A stretch of DNA of 64,000 nucleotides from Camellia lanceoleosa. Its lineage: Eukaryota; Streptophyta; Magnoliopsida; Ericales; Theaceae. A program made the position numbers and the translations under genes. The notes under the pieces were generated by a model that worked only from the letters and a program-made list of their open reading frames with translations, had not been told where the DNA came from and did no database searches. The stretch lies in contig CM045768.1 of assembly GCA_025200525.1 (NCBI GenBank), positions 45,913,022-45,977,021 on the forward strand, written 5' to 3'. Below, in pieces: positions 48,319 to 59,859 of the stretch; within the stretch, counting starts at the first letter, position 1; each line of letters opens with the position of its first letter.

Positions 48319-50686
48319 TAGGCTTTTGCTTGCTTTTTCTTTTTTATGAATTTGGAGGTACCGAAAAGTTTGGATTTCTTGGGTGAATTTCTTTAGGTGA
48401 AGCATGCAAATAATTTGAGATTTGATGTGAATTTGCTGATGGATATGGGAAAATTTGTTTACATGATATTAAATTCTTGTTAACCATTTTTTTTTCCTTT
48501 TCAAAGAGAATTAATTAACATCTATGAAGAGAATTAATTAACATCTATGAAGAATTCTATAACTACCATTCAGGACATTAAACATAAATATACATTTCTT
48601 GGTTCATAGAACTCCACAACTTAGTTCATAGAACCGATACATTTCTTGGTTCATAGAATTCCACAACTTATAGTGCTCTGTAGGCAAGTACTAATAAATA
48701 GGCTCTCCTATTTTAGAACAAAAGATTTGAGGCATTGAACTTTCACTTTGCTAACCCAAGAGTTACATCAATTTGAAGTCATAGTCATCAAATCTGAATT
48801 CTGATTACCTACTATCCTACCGGTGTAGAAACAACCAACAATCAATGTGTTACTTTAACTCAACCACATTGTATCTCCCAATGATGAAAGATCCCCTTTT
48901 CATTCTAAACTTTTGAGTAGGTAATAACATTATCTCAACAACAGATAAATATATTTTGACTTTTTCTTTCCTATAAATGGTTAGAATATAAATGGCAGAT
49001 GCTGAGATAGGCAAAGATTGTTAATGAGGATAATTACGACATAGAAGTAGAAGTAGTGCTAACTGCTCCACTACCTATGATTATTTCATAAATCATCAGC
49101 AGTTTTTGCTTGGAAAAGATGTATAGCATTGTGCTTTGTCCGAACTGTTACATTGAAGATTTCTTGTGTGGGACTAAAATTTTTTTATTTTTTTATTTTT
49201 ATTGAGGATCTAACATTGCTTAGACCAAAGACAGAATAACTTGCAAAGAAAACCATGCACATTTGTGTTTCTCAGTGGATGATATAGTTTTCAAGTGGAA
49301 GCAGATTAGGGGCTTAGCTTGATCTTCTTTGCTGTCTGTTGTCTGTTGTCTGCTATCTGCATGTTATGCTGGTTTTGGCTCTGTTCTGGCTCTGTTTTGG
49401 TCTGAATCTAACGTTAGTTTTGCTTCTGCCCTTGTCTCTGTTATGCTTATGGCCTTGCCTTTGGTTTGCTGCTGCTGCCTATTGTCTGCTACTGATTGGT
49501 CCTCTCAGCTTTCAGTCGATTGGTCCTCTCTGTTTTGGTCCTCGCAGTATTTTGGTTTGTGTTAGCTTGTTGTTTGCTGTCTAATGTCTGCTCCTAATTT
49601 TTCTGTATCAGAGGTAAAGTTCTGCAGTAGGGGTGTTGGCACTATGCCTCAGAGCTGTTTGGTTTGTTTTGATGTAGGGTTGGTAAAGTTCTGAGCAGAG
49701 AAGTCTGTTTGGTCTGTTTGGGAAATGTATAAAGGGGTTACTGAAGCAGGAGATAGAATATGCTAAGTGAGTGTTAATTTGGTGACAAGATTAGGCACTA
49801 TGCCTCGGAGCTTGCAGAACAAATTTTTGTTAACCATAAGAATGGTCCTAGGATGACTATTTAAACCTCATAGGTTTTATGCAGGATTGGTCTGCATCAG
49901 AAGGGTGTTCTGATTGTGTTCTGTCTCTCTTGGTTGCTATCTTGGTCTGCATGAGAAGGGTGTTCTATCTTGTTTTTCTCCCTCTTCTCTTTGTTGGTGT
50001 TTTGATGTTTATATGTGTACATCTTGTACCTCTTATCATCATCTATAAAGTTTCCTCTTCTTTGCCGTTCAAAAAAAACTGACAAGAACTTCCAACCTGA
50101 TCATAGTACTTTAATATCTGCTGAATTTCATCATCACATTTCAGCAATTATGTACAGCATTAGGGAATGTTTAGTGTCTACTAACTGTAAACGAGTGGTC
50201 ATTAGGAACAATATTTGAACTGGTACAATTATATGAAGTGACATTCAAGGTATGATTATATAAAGCGACCTAGACCTATGACAGCTAAAGTCTTATGTCG
50301 GCTATTACTTTAGGCTAGCAATCAGAAAAAGAAGATGATTTTGGAACATATAACAAAGTTATTTCTCTTTAAACATATGTTCTTATATGGAGAAATTAGG
50401 CTGCATAATTTTTAACTAAGGCACACTGTGTTCCCAACTAAGGCACACTGTTTAAACATATGTTTTTAAACATAAAGTTCATTGATTTAGTTGAGTTCTA
50501 AACTTAAAAAAAACCAAGGGCTGTACACTTATAATTAATGGTATTAGTTTGATAGTTTCTTATTGTCTTCGTTGGTACAATGCTTATATGTGTTTCTTCT
50601 TTTTTAAATTGAAGCAGCAAGCAATACTCGAACATCTTTCATTAAATTTGTTTGTAATTTGTGGCTTGCTTCCCCTTATGTAGCAG
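47435..50686 (+). other. Long first intron of the CACTA second gene
   Basis: Starts GTAAGAGC after the first exon and ends TTATGTAGCAG. It holds a CA microsatellite (48286-48317), a 25-bp duplication near 48507-48555 and a truncated LINE (49265-50077). Confidence 0.6.
49265..50077 (+). mobile_element. 5'-truncated LINE 3' fragment
   Basis: Starts with VDDIVFKWKQIRGLA, close to the C-terminal IFKWRQIRGSV of the LINE at 6990-7247, then a long CTGTTGTCTGCTG-rich 3' UTR ending in CCGTTCAAAAAAAA. Opposite orientation to the 6.5-13 kb LINE. Because it is inside an intron it would not by itself break the gene. Its left edge and target duplication are not resolved. Confidence 0.7.
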
Positions 50687-52233
50687 GGCGAAAAAGATCA
50701 ACTCATGTACGAGGACGTACATTAGGCAAAGGAGTGCAAAAAAGAATAGCCAAGAAAAAAATAGAGAAATTACATGTGTATGTCAATCGGGTGTTGAACG
50801 CAATCACATGAGGGAATGCAACCCCAGCGACGAATGAGTTGGGATTGCAAATTAGACGGTTGTGCCCTCTTCAGAGCGTGAAGTCATGGAGAAAAATCGA
50901 TGAAAGTACCAAAGATGCGGTCATCCAAGCGGTGCTAGTATGAGATTCATCTTCCCATAATGTCGTTATTATGTTATTTATAATTGCTTATATTAATTGA
51001 TGTATTAATTGTCTTATTATGTTTGTAGGACAAGTTTGTTATCGGGGATGATTTTGATAATGATGAACAAGCTCAACAAATCCTCAATAGAAAAGCACAT
51101 TTGCTATACAAAGAGTGGAGGTACAATCTAAAGCAAGAGTTCCTCGAACTTGAGGAAAAGGGTGTTGATGACCCCTATAGTCATCCACCTAGTGGAGTGA
51201 GCTTGGACGACTGGAAGTATCTTATTAATGTTGCTTGGAAAGACGAATCTCACTTGGTAAGAAATTAATTAGAAACACCATTCTTGAAATTCATTTATGT
51301 GAATATCAATAAAAATTCTTTACTAATTATTTTTATTTGTAATTTTTTTTTTCTTGTTGGAACGCTCTAAAGCTGGTAAAGCAAATAGGGGTATGCTCCC
51401 ATACAATCATACAAGTGGATCACGATCATTTCCTATAGCAATGTCGTTTATGGTGAGAAGTAGTTATTTGTTTAGTAAAATAATGGATGATTGATTCTTC
51501 TTCATTTTGAATATTACTATGTACTACTTCATCAATGGAAATTTTTCAAACATAATAGGCAAATGAGAATGGACAAATAGATTTCCCCGAATTTTATAAG
51601 AAATCACACAAGTCCAAGAAGACGGGAGACTGGATTGACCCCAAATGTGGTGAGCTACATGTGAGTATTGAATGTTGAAACCAATTTTGTTGCATATCAA
51701 TTAGTAAAGTTGTTTTCAATTCCTTCAACCATCTTGACTCTATTGTTTTTTTGCCATGACAGGATGATATGGTGAATCTACAAGTCGTAGCTATCGATGC
51801 GGGGTTGCCATTGACCCACGAAGAACTATCAAGACAAGTGCTCAGGGCAAAAAAAAATTACTTGCGTGGATGTGGGATAGGCCCACAACCCTCTTCAATA
51901 GCTTCCAGTGCAACACAAACACGTGATAAACATATGGAGTCAATGAGAGCGGAATTGGAGGTTCTTCGAGAGAAGCGTCAAAGAGATCACGAGGAGTTGC
52001 TAAAGGAGAAAGAGGAGTGGCAAAGAGATCACGAGGAGTTGGTCAAGGAGAAAGAGGACCGCCAAAAAGATAGGGAGGAAATTATGAGGGAAAGAGAGGA
52101 GCTGATGAAACAAATTGAAGAAGGAAAAAAAGCACGAGAGGCACAACAAGTACAACTCAATCATTTGAACGACGTGGTGTCACTACTCACAACCCTCTTG
52201 CAAGGTTCAGATGGTCATCCTACTATTCAGTAA

Positions 52234-53100
52234 ACATAATTTTATTGATAAGCTAATGCAAGTTCTAGAAAAATATGGATCATATTGACATAAAATTGGT
52301 TTCTAAAGTTGCTATGCAAATTTTTTTTGTTATGTGCTTCGAATAGGTTTTGAGGCATAATGTGAGTAGACTTTGCAACAGACAGACCGTAATCTGATTT
52401 CCATAAGGTAACCACTTGATTTCAATGAAATATTAAGTTAGTTCCCTTTGGCATAATCTGATTTCCATAGGGTTGTAATCACTTGATGGCATAATCTGAT
52501 TTCATAAGGTAACCACTTGATGGCATAATCTGATTTCCATAGGGTTGTAATCAACATAATTCTGGGTATTTTTGAAACAAAACTAGCTGTTTGAAAACAA
52601 AAGAACTAGCTGAAAGTTAGAAGAAAACATGAAAGTTAGAAGAGTTAGTTTCACCAAAAGAACTAGCTGTTTGAAACAAAACCTCCAACCACCCCAGTTT
52701 GTTATAGTGGACTCAACTCGGACAGCGTGGAATTCCAACAAAATAAAATAAAATAAAATAAAGAAAAATGATGACCTTTTTTTTTACATGGCATTTACTT
52801 CTTTTTTTTTTTATGTGAACTTACTCTGTCCAAGTCCATGCTGGAAAACATTTGGCTATAGTATGAATAACAAAATACATATTATTCGCTAGAAGTTAAC
52901 ATTTGTCATGTCAAGATAGCTTGTTCTACAGGCAGACTTACGAGTATCTTTTCATGTCAACAAACATTCAGACGCTAGAATAACTATCTTACCACAGCGT
53001 TGAGCAGGAGAAATGGATATATAAAAATTCTGATTAAGTGCCATATGAGCAATTTCACCCCTCAATTTATTCAAGCAACTCAGATGACAGCTACGCTGGG
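52234..53100 (+). other. 3' flank of the CACTA second gene
   Basis: No gene. At 52380-52560 GGCATAATCTGATTTCCATAG-type words repeat several times; two further blocks resemble each other (AACTAGCTGTTTGAAA). Confidence 0.5.
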
Positions 53101-53743
53101 AGTTAGCGTGATAAAAGCCGTAAACTTAGCCGAAAAAGGCCTTAGAGGGCCGAAAATTGAAAGCAGCCCCCGAACCACTATAGGGATGGCACGGGTAACT
53201 TTATTGCGTCAAATAAGGCATGTGGGGACATACGGGACGTAATTGGCACGTGTACATTGGGAGTTGGCGTGAAAAACGCCATAAACTTAGCCGAAAAGGC
53301 CTTTGAGGGCCAAAACTTGAAATCTGCCCCAGAATCACTCTACGGATGGCACGGATAGCTTCCTTGTGTCAAATACAACCTGTTGGGACAGACGGGAAGT
53401 AAATAGCACGTGTACGTCAGGAGTTGGCGTGAAAAACACCATAAACTCAACTGAAAAAAAGGCCTTTGAGGGGCGAAAATTGAAAGCCGCCCCCGAACCA
53501 CTGTAGGGATGGCACGGGTAGCTTCATTGTGTGAAATAACACCTGTGGGGTCATACGGGACATAATTAGCACATTCACGCTGGGAGTTGGCGTGAAAAAC
53601 ACCGTAAACTTAGCCGAAAAGGCCTTCAAGGGCCAAAAAATCAAATGAGTCCCTGAAGCACTCTACGAATGGCACGAGTAGCTTCATTGTGTCCAATAGG
53701 ACATATGGGGACATGCGGGACGTAATTAGCACGCGTACGTCAG
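53101..53743. repeat. Four-copy 160-bp tandem repeat within the CACTA element
   Basis: GAGTTGGCGTGA starts at 53101 (variant), 53261, 53421 and 53584, with a fifth partial start at 53744: periods 160, 160, 163, 160. Each unit contains CCGTAAACTTAGCCGAAAA, GGGCC/GGGCGAAAA, GGATGGCACG and GGGACATACGGGACG. Units differ by point changes and small indels. Reading frames over it are artefacts. Confidence 0.95.
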
Positions 53744-55239
53744 GAGTTTGTTAGTTTAGTCTAATTGATAACAACCGTGTGACGATCCTGACATGTATAT
53801 TATTTTATTCGGAGAATTTGCCTAATTATGTGTTTAAATTTTGTGCATATATGTTTGCTTATGGAATTTTGTTAGAATATTTACTTAAGTAGACTTTGTT
53901 CTATAAGCCAACGTAAATGTTACACAGCACATACCTTTGCATTGAGTTTCCAATTGCATTAAGTTTTATTGTAATATAATATTGTACACAGTACATAACT
54001 TTCCACATTTTGACATATTGCCATTGTGGAGATTTAGATGTTAGATTTTAAGTGTGAGAAACAAATCTCGGAAATGTGAAATTTACAAGTTACTAGGTAA
54101 TAAATACACTATTGAAATTGTATGATGTTGTGAAACACATGGACTATATAGACCTCATCTGTTACAGGATCACTGTTGTGGCCGTACAGCAGTCATGTTG
54201 AATTGGAATTTTAAGTGTGTTGCTCAACAAAAGAAAGATTGTGAAGTTGAAAAAAAATTCACAAACTTTTGGAGCTAATAAACGAGACCGGTGTCATAAT
54301 CTTTTCATGGCAACTTTAACATAGTATGTATGAGCATTCAACTTTAACCTTCCTCTCAGTTTTACATTTTTCTGAAATGGTATGTATGAGCATATATTGT
54401 GGTGGAAACAAAATGATAGGTATTTATTCACTCTGCATGGATTTTAAATTTTTTTTATTTTTCTTCTTTATGGTTAGACCTTTGCCCTCCCTAGAATCTA
54501 TTTTAGTGACAGCCTCATGTGGTTCATCCTTTTTTTTGTTTATACTTACATACATGATGCCAAGTGCGGAAGGAAGGGCGCATCAAGTGGGGTCCTACCC
54601 CCTCAAACGTTCTTACATACTTTTTGTTGAAAATTTTTGTTTACAATGGAATTAATGGGTGTCATTTTTGTTGTGTAGATGGCTTTTGACATTGACATAT
54701 GGATCTTCTATTTTTTTGTCTGGAAGATAATTCACATTTTTGCAAAGTTGAAAAGTTTTTGGTCATCTCCGGCTTTTTGTGTAGAAATTGGATGAATCGT
54801 ACATATATTTTTTGGCGGGGTACATAGTATTTTTGGAACTTGTATTAATTGCTCTGGTGGTATATATAGATTACCTTTTGTCATGGTACATATTACCATG
54901 GCAATTTGTACCATGTCAAGTGGTCATTACAATGCATAGCATAGTAACAATGTTTTGTGTATAGAGGACATTGTTTTGGTAACATAGTTGGAATGTATGA
55001 CGTTATTATTTGTAATTGGAATATATTAGTTGGTTTATATATAAGTTAACATTGTAAGGTGTTCTTTTTGGTTTGATGGTTGTAAGTGAAACATGCATTA
55101 CGGAATATGTGATAATATATATATATATATATATATATATTGATTTGTTTGTATTACAGGTTGCGGTGGATATATACAGGTTTTGAAAAAAATTATTAAA
55201 ATGAAAAAAAATAAAAAATAAAAAATAAAATGACATTTT
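53744..55239. other. AT-rich DNA between the tandem array and the right CACTA end
   Basis: No gene. Single TATA dinucleotide run at 55107-55140. Short frames are not supported. Confidence 0.5.
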
Positions 55240-56131
55240 TGGTGACAAAAAAATTGGTAGCCAAAAAAAAAGAAATATATCTCTTGTCGACTAAATATTT
55301 AGTAGCTAAAACGAATAGAAAATAGTTTTGGTGACTGATTGTTTTAGTAGCTAAAAACTGAAAACACTTTGGCGACTAAACTCTGTAGTAGCTAAACCAG
55401 AATAACCTTTCCGCGACAAAATCTTTAGTAGCTAAAAATGACACTATTGGCGACTATTACTTTGGTCGCCACATATAATTGAACTTTTTGGCAACAACAG
55501 ATTTAGTAGCTGAAGATGTGAGTTAAATGAATTGTTGCACCCTTTGGGCAACTAATATCTTAGTCGCCAATATGAATCATCAGCGACGAAAGCACTGTCA
55601 GTCGCTAATAGCTACTTCTTTTGCCTACTAAAAGTTAGTCGCCATTATGTTGGATTTTTCGCAACTAAGGCCTCGTTTGGGAACAGGCTAATTTAGTAAC
55701 TTTTTGGCTATTTGGCTAAAAAGGTAAGTAAAAAAAACTTGTATGTTTGGGATGACTTTTTGGCTAATTACGAAAAGATGTGCAAAAAGTAGAGAGAAAA
55801 GAGAATCTTTGACTTTTTGGTATGAGTTGTTGGCTTTTTGGCTAATTTAGTAATTTTTTGGCTTTTTGACTAAAATAGCCTCTTGCCAAACGAGGCCTAA
55901 ATCATTGTTTGTCGCTAATTGCTGCCTTTTTTGCCTACTAACAGATTAGTCACCATTTCTGTTAGATTTTTAGCGACTAAAAAAATGGTTAGTCGCCAAT
56001 ATCTTCGCCAACAATGTATCCGCGACAAAGCCAGCGACAAAAATTTTTGGTCGGCAAATCATTTCTGCGATTAAAATCCGTACTTTTGGTGACTAAAACA
56101 TTAGTCGCCAAAAGTGTATTTTTTTGTAGTG
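55240..56131. repeat. Right subterminal repeat array of the CACTA element
   Basis: About twenty TTTAGTAGC/TTAGTCGCC and GGCGACTAA/GCGACAAA units in both directions, ending in GTGTATTTTTTTGTAGTG. A MITE lies inside (55669-55897). These are the proposed binding sites of the TNPA-type protein; the array mirrors that at 39740-40030. Confidence 0.88.
55669..55897. mobile_element. Tourist-like MITE inside the CACTA subterminal array
   Basis: 229 bp, ends GGCCTCGTTTGGGA and TTGCCAAACGAGGCC, with exact TAA flanks at 55666-55668 and 55898-55900. The flanking units (GCAACTAA|ATCATTG) rejoin to a normal repeat unit, so the MITE hit a repeat. TAA is the usual 3-bp target of PIF/Harbinger-type elements. 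Confidence 0.85.
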
Positions 56132-56134
56132 TAT

Positions 56135-56246
56135 TATTTTACAAAATTACACATAATAATATATAATAAATTATATATTTTCCTAACTGTGATTAAATAA
56201 TATTACTATAAATTTTATAGAATAATTAAAAATCTTGGTTGTTACA
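56135..56246 (-). mobile_element. Solo LTR, right part
   Basis: Continuation of the LTR beginning at 38645, ends GGTTGTTACA at 56246, followed by the CAAGA duplication (56247-56251). On the minus strand this is the LTR start, TGTAACAACC. Confidence 0.85.
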
Positions 56247-56251
56247 CAAGA

Positions 56252-57297
56252 GGTGGCAGAAGATGTCGGCGATGACCCTAGATCTAGGGTTTTCAAATGA
56301 GATCTAGCGAAAGCGGTAACTGTACCGCACGACCCCAGAGGACGATGGAGTAGTTTGGTTTTGTTTAGGATCGAAGCTGTGGAGAGAAGAGAAAGAGAGG
56401 GGGAGATAGAGCATCAATGAGAGAGAGAGAGAGAGAGAGGTTTGGTGAGAGGAGCACTGTGTATACCGTATATTTATGTAAATAGGTAATTTGGTCATTT
56501 TATAATAATTTGCCCTTATAGACAAAATATTTTAGAGTCTAAATCTTTAGACAACAATAATTCAAAATTGGATTTATGAACTGCGTGACATATAAAATAT
56601 TATCAAAATTCTACCACCTTGTTGATGGAATGTTCAAAGATTTGTAGTTAATTTCTATGGTTGATTTCCTGTCTTTAACATTATTGTTAATCTTTACTAT
56701 AAGATGATCAATATGTATGAAACTCTAAGAACAATTAGCATGTGGTCTTAGCACCGCTGTATTTATTATATCCACCAAAAAATAGTCATACAAAGGTGAA
56801 GAGCGAATCGCATAAAAAAATTAAGTAGTTGTATCTTAGTTTCTACAAATACTAACACATACAATTCATTTTTGTCATATACATACCAAATCAGTGTCTG
56901 CAGTGTTACATCGAGACTACAAACAAACGTTGAAGGAACGGAACATCGTGATCTCTTTCTCATCTAGTAACTACAGTAATTATTTAGTTCCCTCGAAATA
57001 TCATATATCAAATGATATTATTTACATTGACTATCAACTTATCACACAGTTAAAAACTTTACGAGTGAGATACAGATCATCCCACCTACTATGTTTTGTG
57101 ATACGTTATTATTTATTATCAGTATCAAGTAATCAATGAGACATTATATTTCGGGACAATTTAATAATGTTTTCTTAATATTACATACTTGAATGCTATT
57201 CTCTCACATGATATTAAATTTATAGATTTGATGAGTCTCACCTCATGTAAGAGGATTATGTTATGTTTCATGCATATAAATTTTTATTTTTATTTTT
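56252..57297. other. AT-rich DNA between the nest and the transporter gene
   Basis: No gene seen. A GA microsatellite lies at 56418-56438. The part nearest 57297 is the transporter gene's presumed 3' UTR. Confidence 0.5.
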
Positions 57298-59430
57298 TTA
57301 TAATCTCTGTGAATAGAACTTCTTGGTTCTTGCATGTAGGATCAAAGCCAGAAAAGTTCCAAGAAAACAAAGGCAACCCCAGAAAATGAATGTTGTTTGA
57401 TAGCATTCCATGCCAATGCACCTTCCATCTCTTCCACTGCTTTGTTTCCTGTAAACAAGAGCTGCCAAGCCCCCAAAAAGAAAGGACCCAATTGGAATAT
57501 TGGCTACAACAATGTTGTGGTTGACACTAAAGTTTTTCATACCGAAGAGATCGGTGGTTGTGGAGACTGCAATGGAAGTGATTGCTCCAGTGCATACTCC
57601 TATGGTGGCAGTACTGATGTAGAGGGAGATGGTTGTCCTGTTGAGGAGTAAGAAAAAGGATGCTGACATTGGAGCCATCAAGGCTGCTATTGAAGCTGGT
57701 CTTGAAGGCATGCATTTACTCCTGAAATATAAATGAAACATGCAGAGAAATTAATTACTATATATCATCAAGGTTCATACATTATGTGCAATAATGTCAG
57801 TAATAGTGACACAGAAACACATAAAAAAAATAAATAAATAAAATAGAGAATGATGTGATTGTATTAAGACTTACCATTTTAAAATAAAGTTCTGGGGTGT
57901 TTTGGGAAATTGATAAAAAATTAGTCTTTTTGATTTTTTTTAATTTATTTTGTCTTTTTGTGAGTAAGTTATGTGAGAGGCGATGTAATCCAAAATTGAT
58001 AAAAAGCAGCTTCCCGAAACAGCACATTATTTTGGTAACAAATTCTGTATAAAATTTTACTAAATTCTTTTATCACTATACACAAAGATAATAATGAAGC
58101 TCATATGACAAGGGAAGTGGTGGCCAAAATCAGTTGCAGCTTGAATGATCAACTAATTAACACACTCATTACCCCCCAAAAATTATAGTAACAAGAACAA
58201 ACTTATACAAGTTGTCTAAAACTATTTTAAAATTTATTTTATTATTGCCAATAACAGCATGTTAACAAGGAAAGCTAGAGGGAGAGAGTTGAGAGCACAC
58301 CTGGAGAAGAAGTTGTCCAGAAAAGAGGGGACGAGTCTTCCAAAGAATCCAAGGGAAGAAGACAGTGACAGCAGAGAAGAAGTTCTAGGGTACCCTCTTG
58401 ACTCAGCTATCTGTCCCAAATTGTTCAAATACACCAACCCAAGTGTTGCACCACAAAGATAAACACAAAAATATAACCAGAAATCCATTCTCATCACCAT
58501 CACCTTCACTCCAATCTCCTCCTTCACCCTCACCACCACCTCATCACCTGTCCCAACAACACCCTGTTCCCCTTTCACCCCTTCCTCCAACCCCTTTCCA
58601 CCACCACCAACGACCTCCTCCACATTACCATCACACACTCTTCTTATCCAGCATTTCTTCGCCAATCTCTCCATGACTCGTTCTGCCACTGGCACAACAA
58701 TCGGAGCCAAAAGCAAAACCCCCATGGCGGTTACAATAATCCACGAAGCCAACATTAAACTGAAAAAACTGCTGATTACGGCGAATGTTCCTGTGGCGAT
58801 TGTTATAGAAAACATTACAACAAACCCACCTTCAGTTCTCCTCGATTTCCCACTGTTAACATACCTAACTACTGGCATAGCCACCACACAAACCATCAGA
58901 GGTAAAATTGAGTTCAAGAGAAGGTAAGCTTTGGCTCTTTCAATCGGAGAAGAGGGAAACAGAGCATCCACAATGTCTGTATAGATTTTTGCGCTCAAAC
59001 CCAGATAGCTAGTTGATAACCCAACAGCGACTTGGCGATTGAAAGGGAAATTATGAATCGTGACGCTGTAACAAACAGTGTTGATCCAGCAAATGCTGTT
59101 TCCCGCCAAAATTGATAAGAAGAAGACATGGGTATAGGAGAGAGATGTGATTTGGTTAGTTAGGAAGAGGAATTGGAGACCGTAGCCGATGAAGCCGAGG
59201 AGGGAGCCGATGAGGAGGAGGAGCCAGAGGGGGAGGTGGAGGGAGGCGAAGCCGGCGAACCAGCCGAAGAGTTTGCCGGCGTCGGAGGCAAAGGTGAGGT
59301 TGTTGAGTTGGAGTTGGGAGATGGAGAGGAGTCGCTTGAGCTGAGATGAGTAGGCTGGGAAGTTTGAGTTTGTGCCGTTTATGGATTGAAGCCAAATAGC
59401 ACCCACCAAGCTTAGCCATTGAAGGGCCAT
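57298..59430 (-). CDS. Nodulin-like/NFD4-type major-facilitator membrane transporter (two exons)
   Basis: Exon 1 is 59430-58301 and exon 2 is 57721-57298 on the minus strand, joined by a 579-bp GT-AG intron: 1554 nt, 517 residues, no stop or frameshift. The N-terminus MALQWLSLVGAIWLQSINGT is the usual start of the Nodulin-like domain, which runs with several hydrophobic segments (LWLLLLIGSLLGFIGYGLQF; THVFFLSILAGN) through about residue 250. A charged Gly/Glu/Val-rich loop (VEEVVGGGGKGLEEGVKG) follows, then the MFS half (FWLYFCVYLCGATLGLVYLN; FGRLVPSFLDNFFSR; SFLFGGLAALVYR; IFWGCLCFLGTFLALIL). About 12 membrane spans are expected. Family members are called NFD4-like; Arabidopsis NFD4 is linked to nuclear fusion during fertilisation, but the transported molecule is unknown. 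Exon 1 is richer in G+C than its surroundings. Likely functional; family call firm, substrate unknown. Confidence 0.92.
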
Positions 59431-59484
59431 TAGATGTGTGGGTAGGAGGAGTACTGAGTATGGAAAGTGATCTTGATGAAAGTG

Positions 59485-59495
59485 TTTTTATAAAG
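59485..59495 (-). promoter_or_regulatory. Candidate TATA box of the transporter gene
   Basis: Minus-strand CTTTATAAAAA lies about 55-65 bp upstream of the start codon at 59430, giving a very short leader. Confidence 0.55.
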
Positions 59496-59499
59496 CAGG

Positions 59500-59532
59500 T
59501 TTGTGTGTGTGTGTGCGCGCGCGCGCGTGTGT
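59500..59532. repeat. GT/GC microsatellite next to the transporter promoter
   Basis: A TGTGTG run passes into GCGCGC then GTGTGT, just upstream of the candidate TATA box. Confidence 0.9.
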
Positions 59533-59602
59533 GGGAATGGATGTGGGAGTGTCAGTTGCGCATAATAATAAGCAATATATTAAATATGAATGTTATAATA
59601 AT

Positions 59603-59831
59603 AATGGTGATAATACAATAAAATGGCATTGGCTTTTCCCCTTTTCTCCAGCCCGACGGGTTAATGGTGATAATACAATAAAATGGCATTGGCTTTTCCC
59701 CCTTTTCCCCAGTCCGATAATACAATAAAATGGCATTGGCTTTTCCCCCTTTTCCCCAGTCCGACGGGTTAATGGTGATAATACAATAAAATGGCATTGG
59801 CTTTTCCCCCTTTCCCCAGTCCGACGGGTTG
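59603..59831. repeat. Four-copy tandem repeat of ~60 bp upstream of the transporter gene
   Basis: Units contain GATAATACAATAAAATGG, CATTGGCTTTTCCCC and AGTCCGACGGGTT. GATAATAC starts at 59609, 59669, 59716 and 59777 (periods 60, 47, 61); the third unit lacks the GACGGGTTAATGGT part. Lies about 170-400 bp upstream of the gene start. Confidence 0.95.
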
Positions 59832-59859
59832 GAAGGAACTATTAGGCTTGTAGGAGTCT

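Larger units (their letters stand above)
47263..52233 (+). pseudogene. TNPA/Transposase_24-type second gene of the CACTA element
   Basis: Proposed exons: 47263-47434, 50687-50937, 51029-51256, about 51360-51452, 51559-51660 and 51763-52233; nearly all introns have GT-AG ends. Exon 2: GRTLGKGVQKRIAKKKIEKL, then a stop TGA at 50809, then LGLQIRRLCPLQS and DAVIQAVL. Exon 3: DKFVIGDDFDNDEQA, HLLYKEWRYNLKQEF. Exon 4: KANRGMLPYNHTSGSRSFPI. Exon 5: DFPEFYKKSHKSKKTGDWID. Exon 6: a basic/acidic coiled coil with REKRQRDHEELLKEKEE repeated. This is the plant En/Spm Transposase_24 layout; the protein binds subterminal repeats. The acceptor before exon 4 is TG in place of AG (51358-51359). Decayed. Confidence 0.82.
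39725..56131 (+). mobile_element. CACTA (En/Spm) DNA transposon, 16.4 kb
   Basis: Left end CACTACAACAAAC and right end (reverse) CACTACAAAAAAAT, with target duplication TAT at 39722-39724 and 56132-56134. Both ends carry subterminal TTTGGCGACTAAA arrays. Two transposase-type genes on the + strand, TNP2-like (42663-46356) and TNPA/Transposase_24-like (47263-52233), give the two-gene layout of En/Spm. Both are interrupted by stops, so the copy cannot move on its own unless helped. It also contains a 160-bp tandem array, a MITE and a LINE fragment. Confidence 0.95.

Noticed and set aside
58398..58927. Plus-strand Pro/His/Ser-rich frames
   Set aside because: Antisense of exon 1 of the transporter gene; the composition mirrors its Gly/Glu/Val-rich loop.
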